Shown: piece after piece, positions 22,655 to 33,200 of the stretch
How positions within the stretch are numbered: position 1 is the first letter of the stretch
Layout of the letters: each line of letters starts with the position of its first letter
Position numbers and translations under genes: made by a program
Assembly: GCA_038503035.1 (NCBI GenBank)
Contig: JAVSML010020405.1
Span: 124,001-188,000 of the forward strand
Direction of reading: 5' to 3'
Length of the DNA: 64,000 nt
DNA from: Crocodylus rhombifer
Lineage: Eukaryota > Chordata > Crocodylia > Crocodylidae
The notes under the pieces: model-generated
Database searches by the model: none
Told to the model about the DNA's origin: nothing
The model's input: the letters and a program-made list of their open reading frames with translations, nothing else

Positions 22655-22935
22655 ATTACAGAGGTCGAGAGTGTTCAGAGAAGGGCACTGAGAAGGATCA
22701 AAGATCTGGGGAAATCTCTTTTATGAAGAGACATGGGCGAGACGAAGGTTGGCATAGGAAGGTTCTGCACAAGGTCAAATAGTGCAACGAAGGGAGTTCA
22801 TGGTCCACAAACGCAAGAGCGAGGGGGCCTTTCCATTCAGCTTGCTCAGTGTGCAATTAGACTGAGGGACTCACTGCCTCAAGCTCTCACCAAGGCTGAG
22901 AATCTAGGAAGAGTCATAGAAGGACCCAACATCTG
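22655..22935 (+). mobile_element. Degenerate CR1/L3-like LINE fragment
   Basis: Begins GTCGAGAGTGTTCAGAGAAG, then GGATCAAAGATCTGGGGAAA and CTCTTTTATGAAGAGACATG, the usual segment just before the C-terminal tail of old CR1/L3 copies. A weak RLRDSLPQ-type peptide follows. Confidence 0.5.
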
Positions 22936-24230
22936 CACATGCAACAGGCATATCCAGAATTCGAAGTTTGGATACGGTGTTTGGGAGAGAAAAAACTTCC
23001 TGCTGCAGGGCTTCAGCCAGTGTGTGTCTCAGAGATCTGCCCGAGACTTGCCATGGTTTTAGATGATCTTACACATGGCTACTGTGTGGTTCCTGTCCCG
23101 TCGTCGAAAACAGCTGGTTTTGGCCTCTGTTGCAGATGGGCCCCTGGACAAGATGAAGGGTGGGTCTCCTCCAGCCTGGCAGGTCCTGCCTTCCCATGGA
23201 GGGAGCTGCAGGAGACTGATGGTGCCTCGTGGCCAAGGTGTTTGCATTCTGGCTGGGTCGTGTGTGGACTACTCCTTCCTGCTTGCAGATGCAGGGGGTT
23301 CCTCTTGTGGGCTGCATTAGGATATTGGGGAGCTGCTCTGGGGTCCAGGCAGCGTGTTAAGAAGGACCATGCGTGCGCACCCGTTCTGGACGTTGTGGGA
23401 GCTGCTTCCCAGATCACGTGTACCCTCACAAGGGGGTTGATCTGCTTGAGGGCAAGCGCAGCCCACAGAACCCTAGTAGCCGCAGTCATTGTCCATAGGG
23501 ATATGCAACCCACTGAGACTGCAAGTCTCAAAGTGCAGTGCGCCCGTCGTACCACCTGCAGCCTTGACAGGCTTCAGTGTGAGGCAGCTGCTATCCTGCA
23601 GAGGCAGCCTGTTGGCTCTTGGTGAATTAAAAGCAGTGAGCCTTTTCCAGCTAGCGGCAGGCCTGGCAGCCAGCTGTCACCTGCTGCAGATCAGCATTAC
23701 ATGCATGAATCTCGAAGTGTAGGGAAGGAATACGTGCATTGGCCGTATGCCTCCCTTTGGCGACTCACTTCCTCCTCCAAGGGCCGAAGTTGGCCAACTT
23801 TAGAAATATCAGGTCCTGAAACCAGCTGGAGGAACCTCTTGGGGGGCGGGTGTCTGAGGAAATCACAGGGGCAGAGTTTCCTGCGGGCTTATTTCCATCA
23901 CGCCCCCATTTTGGTCAAATTAGAAGGTCTGACATGCTGCTGTGGGCAAAGAGGGTGGGGACTGTACGGGCAGTAGCTATAGACGATCATGGTGGGGAAT
24001 TCCTCTTTCTGAGATGCTGAAACTAGAGTGGAGGCGGAGGCGTGGGTGGGAAATCTGTCGCTGGGCTGATCCTGAATTCCTCACTCAGGACAAATAACAC
24101 TGACCCTGTCAAAAAGGGCCCAGCCTCTAGTCACGGGGCTGGGGCAGAAGGGGACATGAGTTCTCAATAGACATAGGGGACAGGTGAAGAAGAGTTTAGG
24201 TTGCAAGCTCTTTGAGGTGGAGGCTGGTGT
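22936..24230. other. Gene-free block
   Basis: Nothing recognised. The last 40 bases (TTGCAAGCTCTTTGAGG onwards) may be an L2-type 3' end. Confidence 0.4.
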
Positions 24231-24312
24231 TTCATAGTGTCCTAGACGTTAGGGGCTGGAAGGGACCTTACAGATCATCGGGTCCAGCCCCCCCTGCATC
24301 TACTGCACCCCC
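24231..24312 (-). mobile_element. CR1 LINE 3' end fragment
   Basis: TTCATAGTGTCCTAGACG, then GGGGCTGGAAGGGACCTTAC, then AGATCATCGGGTCCAGCCC is the reverse complement of the CR1 3' UTR end. Only about 80 bases remain. Confidence 0.8.
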
Positions 24313-24344
24313 CTTTCTTACTACATCCAGGTCCTGGCACAGTG

Positions 24345-24500
24345 GAGCAGGCACTGGGTGGGTGCGGGATGTGGGTGTATGTGTGTGGATGTGTGGGTGT
24401 AAGTGGGTATGTGGTTTGTGGGGGTCTGTGAGTGTGCTGGGGGAAGGTGTATGGGGAGGGTTGTGGCATGAGTGGAGGGGGAGGGTTGCAGTAGGTGTGG
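24345..24500 (+). repeat. G/T-rich low-complexity tract
   Basis: An irregular run of GTGGG and GTGTG units with almost no C. It lies shortly before an assembly gap. Several closely spaced GGG runs give it G-quadruplex potential. Confidence 0.75.
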
Positions 24501-24565
24501 AGAGGCAAGGCTGCACTGTTGCAATAGTAAAAAATAGAAATAATAAATAATAGGAAGAAAGAGGA

Positions 24566-24965
24566 NNNNNNNNNNNNNNNNNNNNNNNNNNNNNNNNNNN
24601 NNNNNNNNNNNNNNNNNNNNNNNNNNNNNNNNNNNNNNNNNNNNNNNNNNNNNNNNNNNNNNNNNNNNNNNNNNNNNNNNNNNNNNNNNNNNNNNNNNNN
24701 NNNNNNNNNNNNNNNNNNNNNNNNNNNNNNNNNNNNNNNNNNNNNNNNNNNNNNNNNNNNNNNNNNNNNNNNNNNNNNNNNNNNNNNNNNNNNNNNNNNN
24801 NNNNNNNNNNNNNNNNNNNNNNNNNNNNNNNNNNNNNNNNNNNNNNNNNNNNNNNNNNNNNNNNNNNNNNNNNNNNNNNNNNNNNNNNNNNNNNNNNNNN
24901 NNNNNNNNNNNNNNNNNNNNNNNNNNNNNNNNNNNNNNNNNNNNNNNNNNNNNNNNNNNNNNNNN
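24566..24965. other. Assembly gap (400 N)
   Basis: Exactly 400 unknown bases. The true length is not known. It is bordered on the left by an AT-rich AATAAATAATAGGAAG run and on the right by a G-rich run. Confidence 1.
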
Positions 24966-26479
24966 TGGGGGTGAGGGTGGGGGGGGGGATGGAGGCTGTT
25001 AATAATTGATAGGAGCTGGCTGGTAAAGGCCCCTCTCTATTTACTCTTGTATTTTCTTCCCTCTCTCTTTCTCAGTCCATCTGGCCTCCTTGGGCTGCAC
25101 CTCGCCCTGTCGGTCTATAAGTCGCCATCTGCTCTTAAAGGCGAAGTGTGTTGTTTCTCTGCCGTGCGCGAGCGCTCCTGCTCCCTCACCGTGAGGGATT
25201 ATCCCAGGCCAGGCCTGGGATAATCTAGCAAGCACATCTCCACTTAGGCCTGCTCCCCGAAGCAGGTCCCACAGGCTGTAGCAGCCTGGCTTTGCTATGG
25301 GAGGCTCAGTGATTTGGAGGAAGGGCTGGCTGCTGTGCTGTGGAGGTGGAGGTCCAGTGATCCCGATCCCTTCAGGCTGGCAAGGAGCTGATGAGCGAGC
25401 TGTGTAAGCTGAGCAACACGGCAGGGCTCGCATCCCAAGCTTGGGCACCGGCAGGTCTCTTTCTCGCATGTGCCAGGAGATTGGTGACGTTGGCTGGCTA
25501 GCAAGAAAGAACTGGAGAGTGCTGGCAAATTCTCTCCAAAGGAGACCCAAGCCAGGACATCTCGGGTGCCTCAGAGTAGGGGGAGCTGGGGCAGGTGCTG
25601 GTCAATGCAGCACTGGCAAAGCTGAGCACAGAATCCATTCCTTCTGCCATGAGAGACCAGAGCTAGCCCAGCTGGCGCAAGTTACACTTGAGGGCATGGG
25701 GATTAAAAAGGGGGATCACAGTTTAGAGTTAGGATGGTACCATGCCCTTAAGCTGCCTGGCACTGCTCCACTGGGGCTTTGGATGCTCCTTTGAGCTTCG
25801 GGGACCACTGAGGCACAGCTGCCTCCCTCTTGGGGCTTGGCAAAGAAGGAGGGGTCTGTGTCCCCGCTGGAGCGTGGCAGGGTGAGCGTCCTCCCAGGTG
25901 CTCCATCCTCTGCCCAGCCTGGCAGCTCCTCCCATCTCGGTGAAAGCAGAGACAGATGGAGAGAGCAGCGCAGGCCTCAGCTGGGACCAGAAAGCATGGA
26001 AATGGCAGAGAATGGGCTGAGGCTCGTGTTACAGAGAGAAACAGAAAGGGCGGAGGGGTGGGTTAGGAAGAGGGGGTGAGGGTGGGAATGAAAGGGGAGG
26101 AGAAGGGGCCATGGCAGAAAGAAGAGCCAGATTAAGAGGGGGCAAGGGAGTGAAGGGAATCGGCTGCAGGGGGATGGGGGGGCAACGAAGCTCGATGGAT
26201 CGAGGGAAATGCAGAGCGCGCGGATCTCCTTCATCTTCATTCCAGCCTTGCTCTCCCTTCTCACTTCCCCCTCCCCTTGCTCTGTGGTGTCAGTCAGCCC
26301 CACACCTGTTTGATTGCTTTATTATTAGCTTTTCTTCTTGCTGATTGTCTAATTCTGGTGTGCCGTTTGGAAGAAAAAGCCCTCCTCTCTGAATCTGCTG
26401 TTAAAGCCAGCTGTTTCGCTGTGTTTCTCCCTGTGCAGGAGGGGTGGCTGGGTCTGTCCCAAAAGCTGTTAATCTCCAG
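24966..26479. other. Gene-free block
   Basis: No exon recognised. It holds the perfect hairpin at 25197-25225. A purine-rich region (26.0-26.2 kb) has GGGGAGG/GAAAG runs. Confidence 0.4.
25197..25225. repeat. Perfect 14-bp inverted repeat
   Basis: GATTATCCCAGGCC (25197-25210), one base, then its exact reverse complement (25212-25225). It could fold into a stable cruciform. It may be the end of an unrecognised transposon. Confidence 0.8.
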
Positions 26480-26709
26480 GAGCAAAGGCACTCGACACAA
26501 ATTATTCTGAATCTATTCTAATTGGTTTTATTTCCTCCCCCTTCTTGTAAAATGAATTTGTTTAGATGACAAAGTATGTATCTGTGTGTGTGTGTAATTA
26601 CCAATGAGGATCTGCATATGCTCATTTAGTTTTTGGCAGCTACATGGTGCTGCCGATTAAGGAATATGAAATGAACCTGCAATGGGAATTTATGGGCCAA
26701 ATTCTGCTC
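26480..26709. promoter_or_regulatory. AT-rich island, candidate conserved non-coding element
   Basis: About 230 bases of AT-rich, non-repetitive sequence within GC-rich DNA, with TCTAATTGG, GTAATTACC and TGCATATGC motifs. The right end (GGGCCAAATTCTGCTC) resembles a reptile repeat boundary. No frame is open through it. A regulatory role is inference. Confidence 0.3.
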
Positions 26710-26726
26710 TTTTTTTTTTTTTTTTT
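26710..26726. repeat. T17 homopolymer
   Basis: Seventeen consecutive T at the end of the AT-rich island. It could be a retroposon tail read from the other strand. Confidence 0.9.
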
Positions 26727-27964
26727 ACTGCAGTGAAAGGCTCTTGCCCAGGTTTCTTCAGACTGCAAAGTCTAACTGAGAAGGGCATTCGGTTTTAGAC
26801 ATTGTAATACTCTGGTGTGCTTGTATTTGGGGGGGGGTATGGCAGTGCCCCCTGCTGGGTGGAATAGGCACTATTCAGCTGTGTGTCATATGTCCTATAT
26901 CCCCGGCAGTGAATAAGGGGACTTGTGTAGCGCTTGCTTCAACTTCCAGAGCTTTTTGAGCAAAGGCGTGCGATGTATTCTGCACTCAACTTAACTGCAT
27001 ATGGGGTAAGGGCATAATTCTGCTTTACAGCGTAACGGGATACCGGTCCCAACTTGCCGTAATAGACTCTGGTGATCTACGCGTTGCTTCAGTGCATAGG
27101 GACTCTCAGCCTCTGTCTACTTTGTAAGGGAAATGCTGTGTTTAATTGCAGAATTAGTGGAAAGCTGCCAATTTGGGGAATTTTAAAGCAAGGTTCTGTC
27201 AGTTTTGAAGCTGCTATGAGAGGCATGGGGGACTCGGGGCTGTGAAAAGCTTAGCTAGGCTGCTTCGTACAGAGATGTGCTTACTTGGAGTTTGAGTAAG
27301 CAGGCAGCTTTCTGTGGTTTTGTGTTTAGTCCCCAGGCTAAGCGTGTGTAAGGCATACTTGGTGCCTGTTCAGGGCAGGACTGTGACATCGCCCCATAAG
27401 ACAAGTGATTTTGTTCTTGCCCAGGGAAATCAAGCATAGGCTGCATCCTTTATCTGGAACCACTCAGGACCTGAGATGCAAAGCTTAGATTCAGAAAGGG
27501 AGCTCATTGATGCCAAAGCCCGGGCATGATCTTTGCATCTGAGGGTATAGTTGGGGTCCTGTTCTGTCTGAGACATGAGGTTCCCGATGCAGGTGTCATC
27601 TAAGGACCTTGCAGAGGCAGAATACCGAAGAAAGAGCCAGTGCGGTCCTGGAAAAAAGATACCAGTTGCTGCAGTTTTCCATGCTTTTCTCCATAGGCAA
27701 AGGCACAAGGGATGAGAAAGCTCAGAAGATACGTTCTTCAACCTGAGAAGGCTCCTTGCTGTCAGATGGCCAGGGACACCTGGGAATAAATATTGCTGCA
27801 TTCTTGGCCTGAGTGAACAGGATATGCCTTGTAAATCTCTTTAGCCATCTGTGTCCACTACAACTCTGGCTAAATAGGTCCCTCCTTGACTGATCAGTGA
27901 TGACCACTGACAAACCTGGCCCTCTTTCAACTGCAGAACCCAGAACAGTTCGCAGAGAAGGGCG
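26727..27964. other. Gene-free block
   Basis: Nothing recognised. Confidence 0.4.
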
Positions 27965-28090
27965 AGTACACTTATCCTCACTTCAGTAATAGGGAAACTG
28001 AGGCAGAAGCTGATGTGACCTAAACAGGCAGAGCAAGCTTGTAGAAGAGCTAGGATTTGGAGCACCGGTCTCTTCACAGCCAGCTCCACT
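27965..28090 (-). repeat. MIR-type SINE fragment
   Basis: Antisense blocks AGTAATAGGGAAACTGAGGC, then GATGTGACCTAAACAGGCAG, then AGAGCTAGGATTTGGAGCAC. Confidence 0.7.
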
Positions 28091-28254
28091 GCGGAGAATT
28101 GGGTTTTTTTGGTATGAAGGCATTTAGAAAGATGGAAAAGCCAGAGAGAGTTATATTTTCCCTGTCTACAAGCTGCTGGGCACTGACGGAGCATGGAGAG
28201 AAAGTCCATGGGAGAGGAAAACTCAGGAAGTGTTTTGGGGGGAACTGATGCTTC

Positions 28255-28385
28255 ATGCTTGGACTGTAAGTTTTGAGGGGCAAGAACTGCTTCCCTGTTT
28301 ATGCAGTGCCTAGTGCAGTGAGACCCTGGTTCACACTTGATGCTCTCCAGGGCCTCTGTAATCTATAATAAAAGCAAAATGATTC
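28255..28385 (+). repeat. L2/CR1-like 3' end fragment
   Basis: GGACTGTAAGTTTTGAGGGG, then CAAGAACTGCTTCC, then CAGTGCCTAGTGCAGTGAGA, and a CTATAATAAAAGCAAAATGA end. This order is typical of widespread amniote retroposon 3' ends (usually L2-related). Confidence 0.55.
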
Positions 28386-29184
28386 CTAGAGGGGAGAAAA
28401 AGATGGAAATGCTCTTCTGGCTGCGTAGCTCTGTGCGTGCTTCAAGGAGAGGGGGCAAGCCCTAGGCTGCAGCAGAGAGAACAGGCAGGCAAGGTCAACC
28501 CGTCACACTTTTCCTTGAAGAAGCAAGGACTTTTATTTGTGCTGATTATCTTTTATTGGATCAAGGCACTGCTGGGAGAGATGACAGATGGGCTTCCTTG
28601 GGTCACAAGGGCACTTTGCGCTTGAAAGTTTTTTATTTAACATTTCTCCTATCTCTGCAGCTGGTCCATTAAGGTATCCCCCCCAGCCCCGTTGCTTCTC
28701 CTGTGTGTCCTGGCCCATTTTGGCAATGACACCCCAACCCTACTACGTGTTTCCTTGGCTTTGCAAGGAGATTTAGGCTCGGACAGCGTGTGGTTCTTGG
28801 TTTGCGGTCACCAGAATCACCTGCTAAAAGTAGAGGCGCTGCCTCCGCTTTTAACCGGGTGCTTGGTTTGTGTGACATGAGCCTTATTTCTGGCTGATTC
28901 GGTGCGCAACCTCCCCTCCCCATCCAAGCATGTGTGTGTTTACACTTACACACGCACACACCCTTTTAAATTTAACCCCATTCCCTAGAGCTCCCTGGAT
29001 GCCTGGGCTCCTTGGATGTGCTGTCCTTTATATTTGGACATGCCCCAGATAGCACCCGGCAGCCTGGCTGGCTGAGGTCATGGCGCTATTAGAGTCTGCA
29101 GGCGAGCTGGAGAGGGAGCTGAGGACAAGTGCCTGAGCACCCAGACCAACTTCAGATGCTTTCTCAGCCGGACGATGGGCGTTT
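28386..29184. other. Gene-free block
   Basis: Nothing recognised except short CA/GT runs near 28930-28965. Confidence 0.4.
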
Positions 29185-29310
29185 GTAACCGAAAGCTTGC
29201 AACGAAGAATTGTCCCAACTATTTGAGTTTGTCTGATAAAAGATATCGCATTTACCCAAAGGACATCTGCCCACGTCCTTAAGCCGCCACGGCTACAACC
29301 TGCACCCCTG
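29185..29310 (+). repeat. Interspersed repeat A, copy 2
   Basis: CCGAAAGCTTGCAACGAAGA, then TTTGTCTGATAAAAGATATC, then TTTACCCAAAGGACATCTGC and CACGTCCTTAAGCC, ending CGGCTACAACC. Its second half aligns with 5364-5452. This copy is longer at the 5' side. Confidence 0.65.
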
Positions 29311-29339
29311 AGCACCCCTCCGATTTGGGCCTCGCTTTC

Positions 29340-30220
29340 CCTGGCAGACTATCGAGGGACAAACCGGCCCAGCCAATGACACGCAGCGGCGGAGCATTAC
29401 CTCATCAGGGCACTCACTCATTGGATGGACAATGCTTGGAGGACAGGGCACCGTTACCCAGCAACTGCCAAGACCGAATTAACCCCTCGGTGGCCGTGGC
29501 ATGTGCAGCAGCGAGAATGGCAGATTGCTTCCCAGGGCGGCTTGGCCGTAGGGCTCAAGGCCTGGCAGCTTGCTCCGTGGGGATCCTGGAGGGCAACCGC
29601 GGGAGCGGGGAGTGGGGGACAGCGAGACGAGGGAGGGGAATGGCCAGCCAGTGTGCACAAGCGAAGGCCGCCGGGCCCTGTGCGAGCCTCCTTGGAGCAG
29701 GGCGAAACCTGCCTCGGTGTGAGACGCCGGGAGGGCAAAGAAGCCCTTAATTAGCTGCTTCAGGGTTTGGGCTTTATTAGTGGGATAAAAGGTTGTTAGG
29801 GAAGAATTAAAGCTCCCAGGTCCGGGGCAATTACCAGCCCAGCTGGGCTAAGCCGTGCTCAGGAAGGCACCCTGTCTGTTTTGGGGGGGCCTCTTGGCCC
29901 CCACCGTTTGCTGACTCCCTCCTCTTCCTCAGTTGGGGCCTGCCCAGCCTTTTCCACCCGCTGCTGCTCTCCTCTGGCCAAGCCCCTTGCACCTGGCGGC
30001 TGCATGGGGCTGTCTGGACAGGCGGCTCCGCAGCGCCTGTTCTGAATCGGGGCACCCGCAGCATGAGCGGGACAAGCCCAGCTGCCCCTTTGTCCCCGAG
30101 TCGCACGGCATCCTCCTGGGACGGGGCACAGCTGCAGTGCCTGTCTGCAGAGCCTCGAGTGCTGGACCAGTGCTGATGAGTCCGTCCTCACGTCCGCACT
30201 GGCGGGGATGCTGAGAACCC
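29340..30220. promoter_or_regulatory. CpG-dense block, candidate promoter/CpG island
   Basis: GC-rich with frequent CpG, for instance GCAGCGGCGGAGC, GCAACCGCGGGAGCGG and GAAGGCCGCCGGGCC, and a CCAAT box (CAGCCAATGACACG) at its left edge. Inside it, 29745-29850 is AT-richer with TTAATTAGC and GGCAATTACC. No first exon could be recognised. The direction of any transcription is unknown. Confidence 0.3.
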
Positions 30221-33200
30221 CTCACACCCCTCCGAAGGGACACCCAGGCCTGAAGCTACGTCACCGTCACAGCCTGAGCCTGGGACCCCTGTCTCAGCCT
30301 CCTGCCCTGAGAACTAGCCCAGCCCACGGCTCTATCTCCAAGCGCTCTCGTGACCAACCGATTGGGGTCCCAGCCTGGTCCTCAGCATGCAGTTCTCCCG
30401 GGCCGAAGGCCCCGCAGATGCTCACGGACCAGCTGCCCACAGCAGCCGCAGGCTAAGTGCTGCCACTCTGCTTCAAGTCTCTCTGCTGCTCAGGATCTGG
30501 TTGCTTCCTCCCTGTGTCTCTACCCCTGGCCCACACCCTGCCCCACAGGGCCTATACTTACACCAGCTTGTGCTTGTACTGGCAGCAGCTCGGCCAGTGG
30601 ACGGACTCCACCTCGGACACACCGGTATTCCCTGGGAGGATGAGCAGTCGCTGGCTGGGGGTGCGCCACGTGCTGCCAGCCGGGTACCGCCTCTGTGGGC
30701 TGACCCAATAATCCTTCAGGCCCCGGTGGCTGGAGTAAAGAGGGTGCAGGACAATCCTGCTTTTGCTGCTGACAAATGGCATCTCCAGGTCAGCTCTGTA
30801 GGGTGTCAGGGCCCTTGGCCTCCTGCAAGGAGAGAGAAACCCATGGCATTTCTATAGGGAAGTTTCTGCAGGGGAATCACCCTCTAGCTCACTGCCATTG
30901 AGCTCTTGCTGCCCCTGGGTGTAGAATGGCTGCTGCCCCAACCACGTTGCACTCCTGCCTGGGCACCGGTTTCATGGAGCAGTGTGGATTGGATCCAGAC
31001 TCCTCCTTGACTGTCTCAAACTGAGGCCAGCCAGCTCCTAGCATCTTGCATGTCCATAGTGCTTGTCTTTCCAAAGCACTTTGCAAGCCTATTTAGAGAA
31101 GTGTGGCTTCAGCTGGTGGTGAAATGCAGCTACTTCTGGGGAGTAGCAGCAGTCCCATAGAGGTGAAAACCAAGGTTTGTCTACCAGATTGAATCTGCGT
31201 GGAAAGTCTGGGGAAGTAAAACCCAGCCACCCAGGACAGAATCTAGCCGAGACGTTTTCTCTTGAGATCAGTGCTGTCCAATTGCTTTAGCACAAGTGAA
31301 TCCTTCCTCACTGTCCGTCTCCGTGAAGAAGTACCCTGCTAGCATGGGGGTGTAGGGGTATAGTGATCACAGACATCCTGGGAAGCCTTCCTCTCGAGGG
31401 GATGCATCCTGCTCCCAGGCAGCAGAGGCTGTGAGCGCCTGAGACTGAGGCGAGAGCACAACCTGATCTGCACTTCTCTTGTGCCTCAGCGAGCGGCCGG
31501 TGGAGGGGCGGATGCCGCTCTCTGAGGAACCGAGACCTAAAGCAAATCTGGGGGTGGGGAATGACTGGGTTGCACATGGCTGCAAAGCCCTTGTTCCCTC
31601 TCCGGGAGGTGAGACGCTGTCTCCAGCTCACAGATCTCTAGGCACCATGGTCCTGTATCCCTGTAAAAGCAAAGCAGTCGCACGTACCGAGAGAGAAGGT
31701 AGTTCGCCACAAAGTTAGCTGTCTCGAGGAACATTTTCTTTTGTCCGGGCAGCTGCTGCTGGGGCTCGAGTGGGCTGGCTGTGCCTCTGCCTGCCCTGTG
31801 CCTCAGACTGATCTTTAAATGGCGAATGCGTTCGGGGTGACCGCAGCCCCTGGGGCCCCAGGCTTACGTCTGCCAGAGCTCCTGTTCCCTGAAAAGTTAT
31901 ACTCCCTCAGGCCTGTTGAATCAGAATAACCCTGCTGTGCGGCTGGGACACGTGAGGGGATGCAGCGTTTGCACGTGCAGACAGCCCGACGTCTCGGGGG
32001 CGTCGCGGGGCCGGCGTTCACCTGCCAAGCCACCTCCCCTTCCTGGAGCCAGCCTGCCCTCGCGGAGGGCACGAGGGCTGTAGCCCTGCTTGTGAGGACA
32101 CGGGGCTGCCCTCGAAATGTCCTGGTGGACCAGTACCGTAGTCACGTAGCCCATTGGCTTTTGAGGGCCAAAAGCTCTGAGTCCTGGCACTGGGGCTTTG
32201 GGCAGGCTTGGAGCAGAGAGTGGCCCACCAGCTTTGGATGCCCATATTGAGAAGGGCTGGGACTGGTTTTCGGCGGTATGGAGCACCCACAGCTCCCACT
32301 GCAGTTGCTGTGAGCATTCGGCACCCCTGGCAGTGACCGGAGGCCCAGACGTCTTGTATCGGGCAGCGCAAAATCAGCTGTGGCCTTGGAAGATGTTGCT
32401 CTAAGCAGTTCTGTGCCGAGTTTCCCCTTGGCTGTGAGAGGGGGGATGATTCTGCTGCCCTTCCCCCAGCCAGGACGGCCAGGGTTGAACTTTGAAACAG
32501 CTGAGTGCTCAAATAAGATTGTCTGCAGCAAGTTTGGGGCCCAGCAGGAGCTGCCCGGATCCCGGGGATCCCATCGCTTCCACAGGCCTGTGCCCACCTG
32601 GGCAGCTGCAGCCGAGATAGCTGTTCTCTGACTCCACCAAAAAGGGGCTGCAAAGCCCAAGGCCAGGGTGTCTGGAGAGAGGAAGGAGTGGGCAGCAGTT
32701 TTGCTTCGTAGTGAAGAAGGCAGGAAAAGGGGAAATGGGCTTCACTTCTCTTTCTCTGGGGGAGATTGAAGACGCAGCGTGGGCAGGTTTTGTCCCTGGT
32801 CAAAGCAGCCTCCCTGCTTCCTTCCTTAGCAGGGCAGCTTGTTTTTCTCCGGGTTCCTCCAAGCAGCTGCCCTGCTCCGAGCCCTGCTCCAAGCCCTCCG
32901 TTCTCCCAGCGCTGTGCTGGGATGCGGCTCCGCACCTCATTAGGCACAGGTGCAGGATTAGCCGTAATTGCCCGTGCTTTGATGTCCATAGCCTGCTCCC
33001 AGAAGGATATTCCATTACCTGCAGCAAACTTGTGCCCAGCATCTGGTTGCTAATCCCTAGGATTAGAGAGGCTGGGGACAGATGGAGCCTGGCCAGGGGT
33101 TCCACGTGGCTCAGTTCACCAGCAGCTAATGCCCTCCAGCCAGTCCACACTCCTGGGGCCACCCCTCTCTGGGAGCTGGCTCCATGCTGCAGTCTCTCCT

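Noticed and set aside
32018..32989. Longest open frame of the window (323 codons, minus strand)
   Set aside because: No recognisable domain, low-complexity S/P/G/A/R composition, overlapped by open frames on the other strand, and located in GC-rich DNA where stop codons are rare. A protein search and RNA-seq would be decisive.
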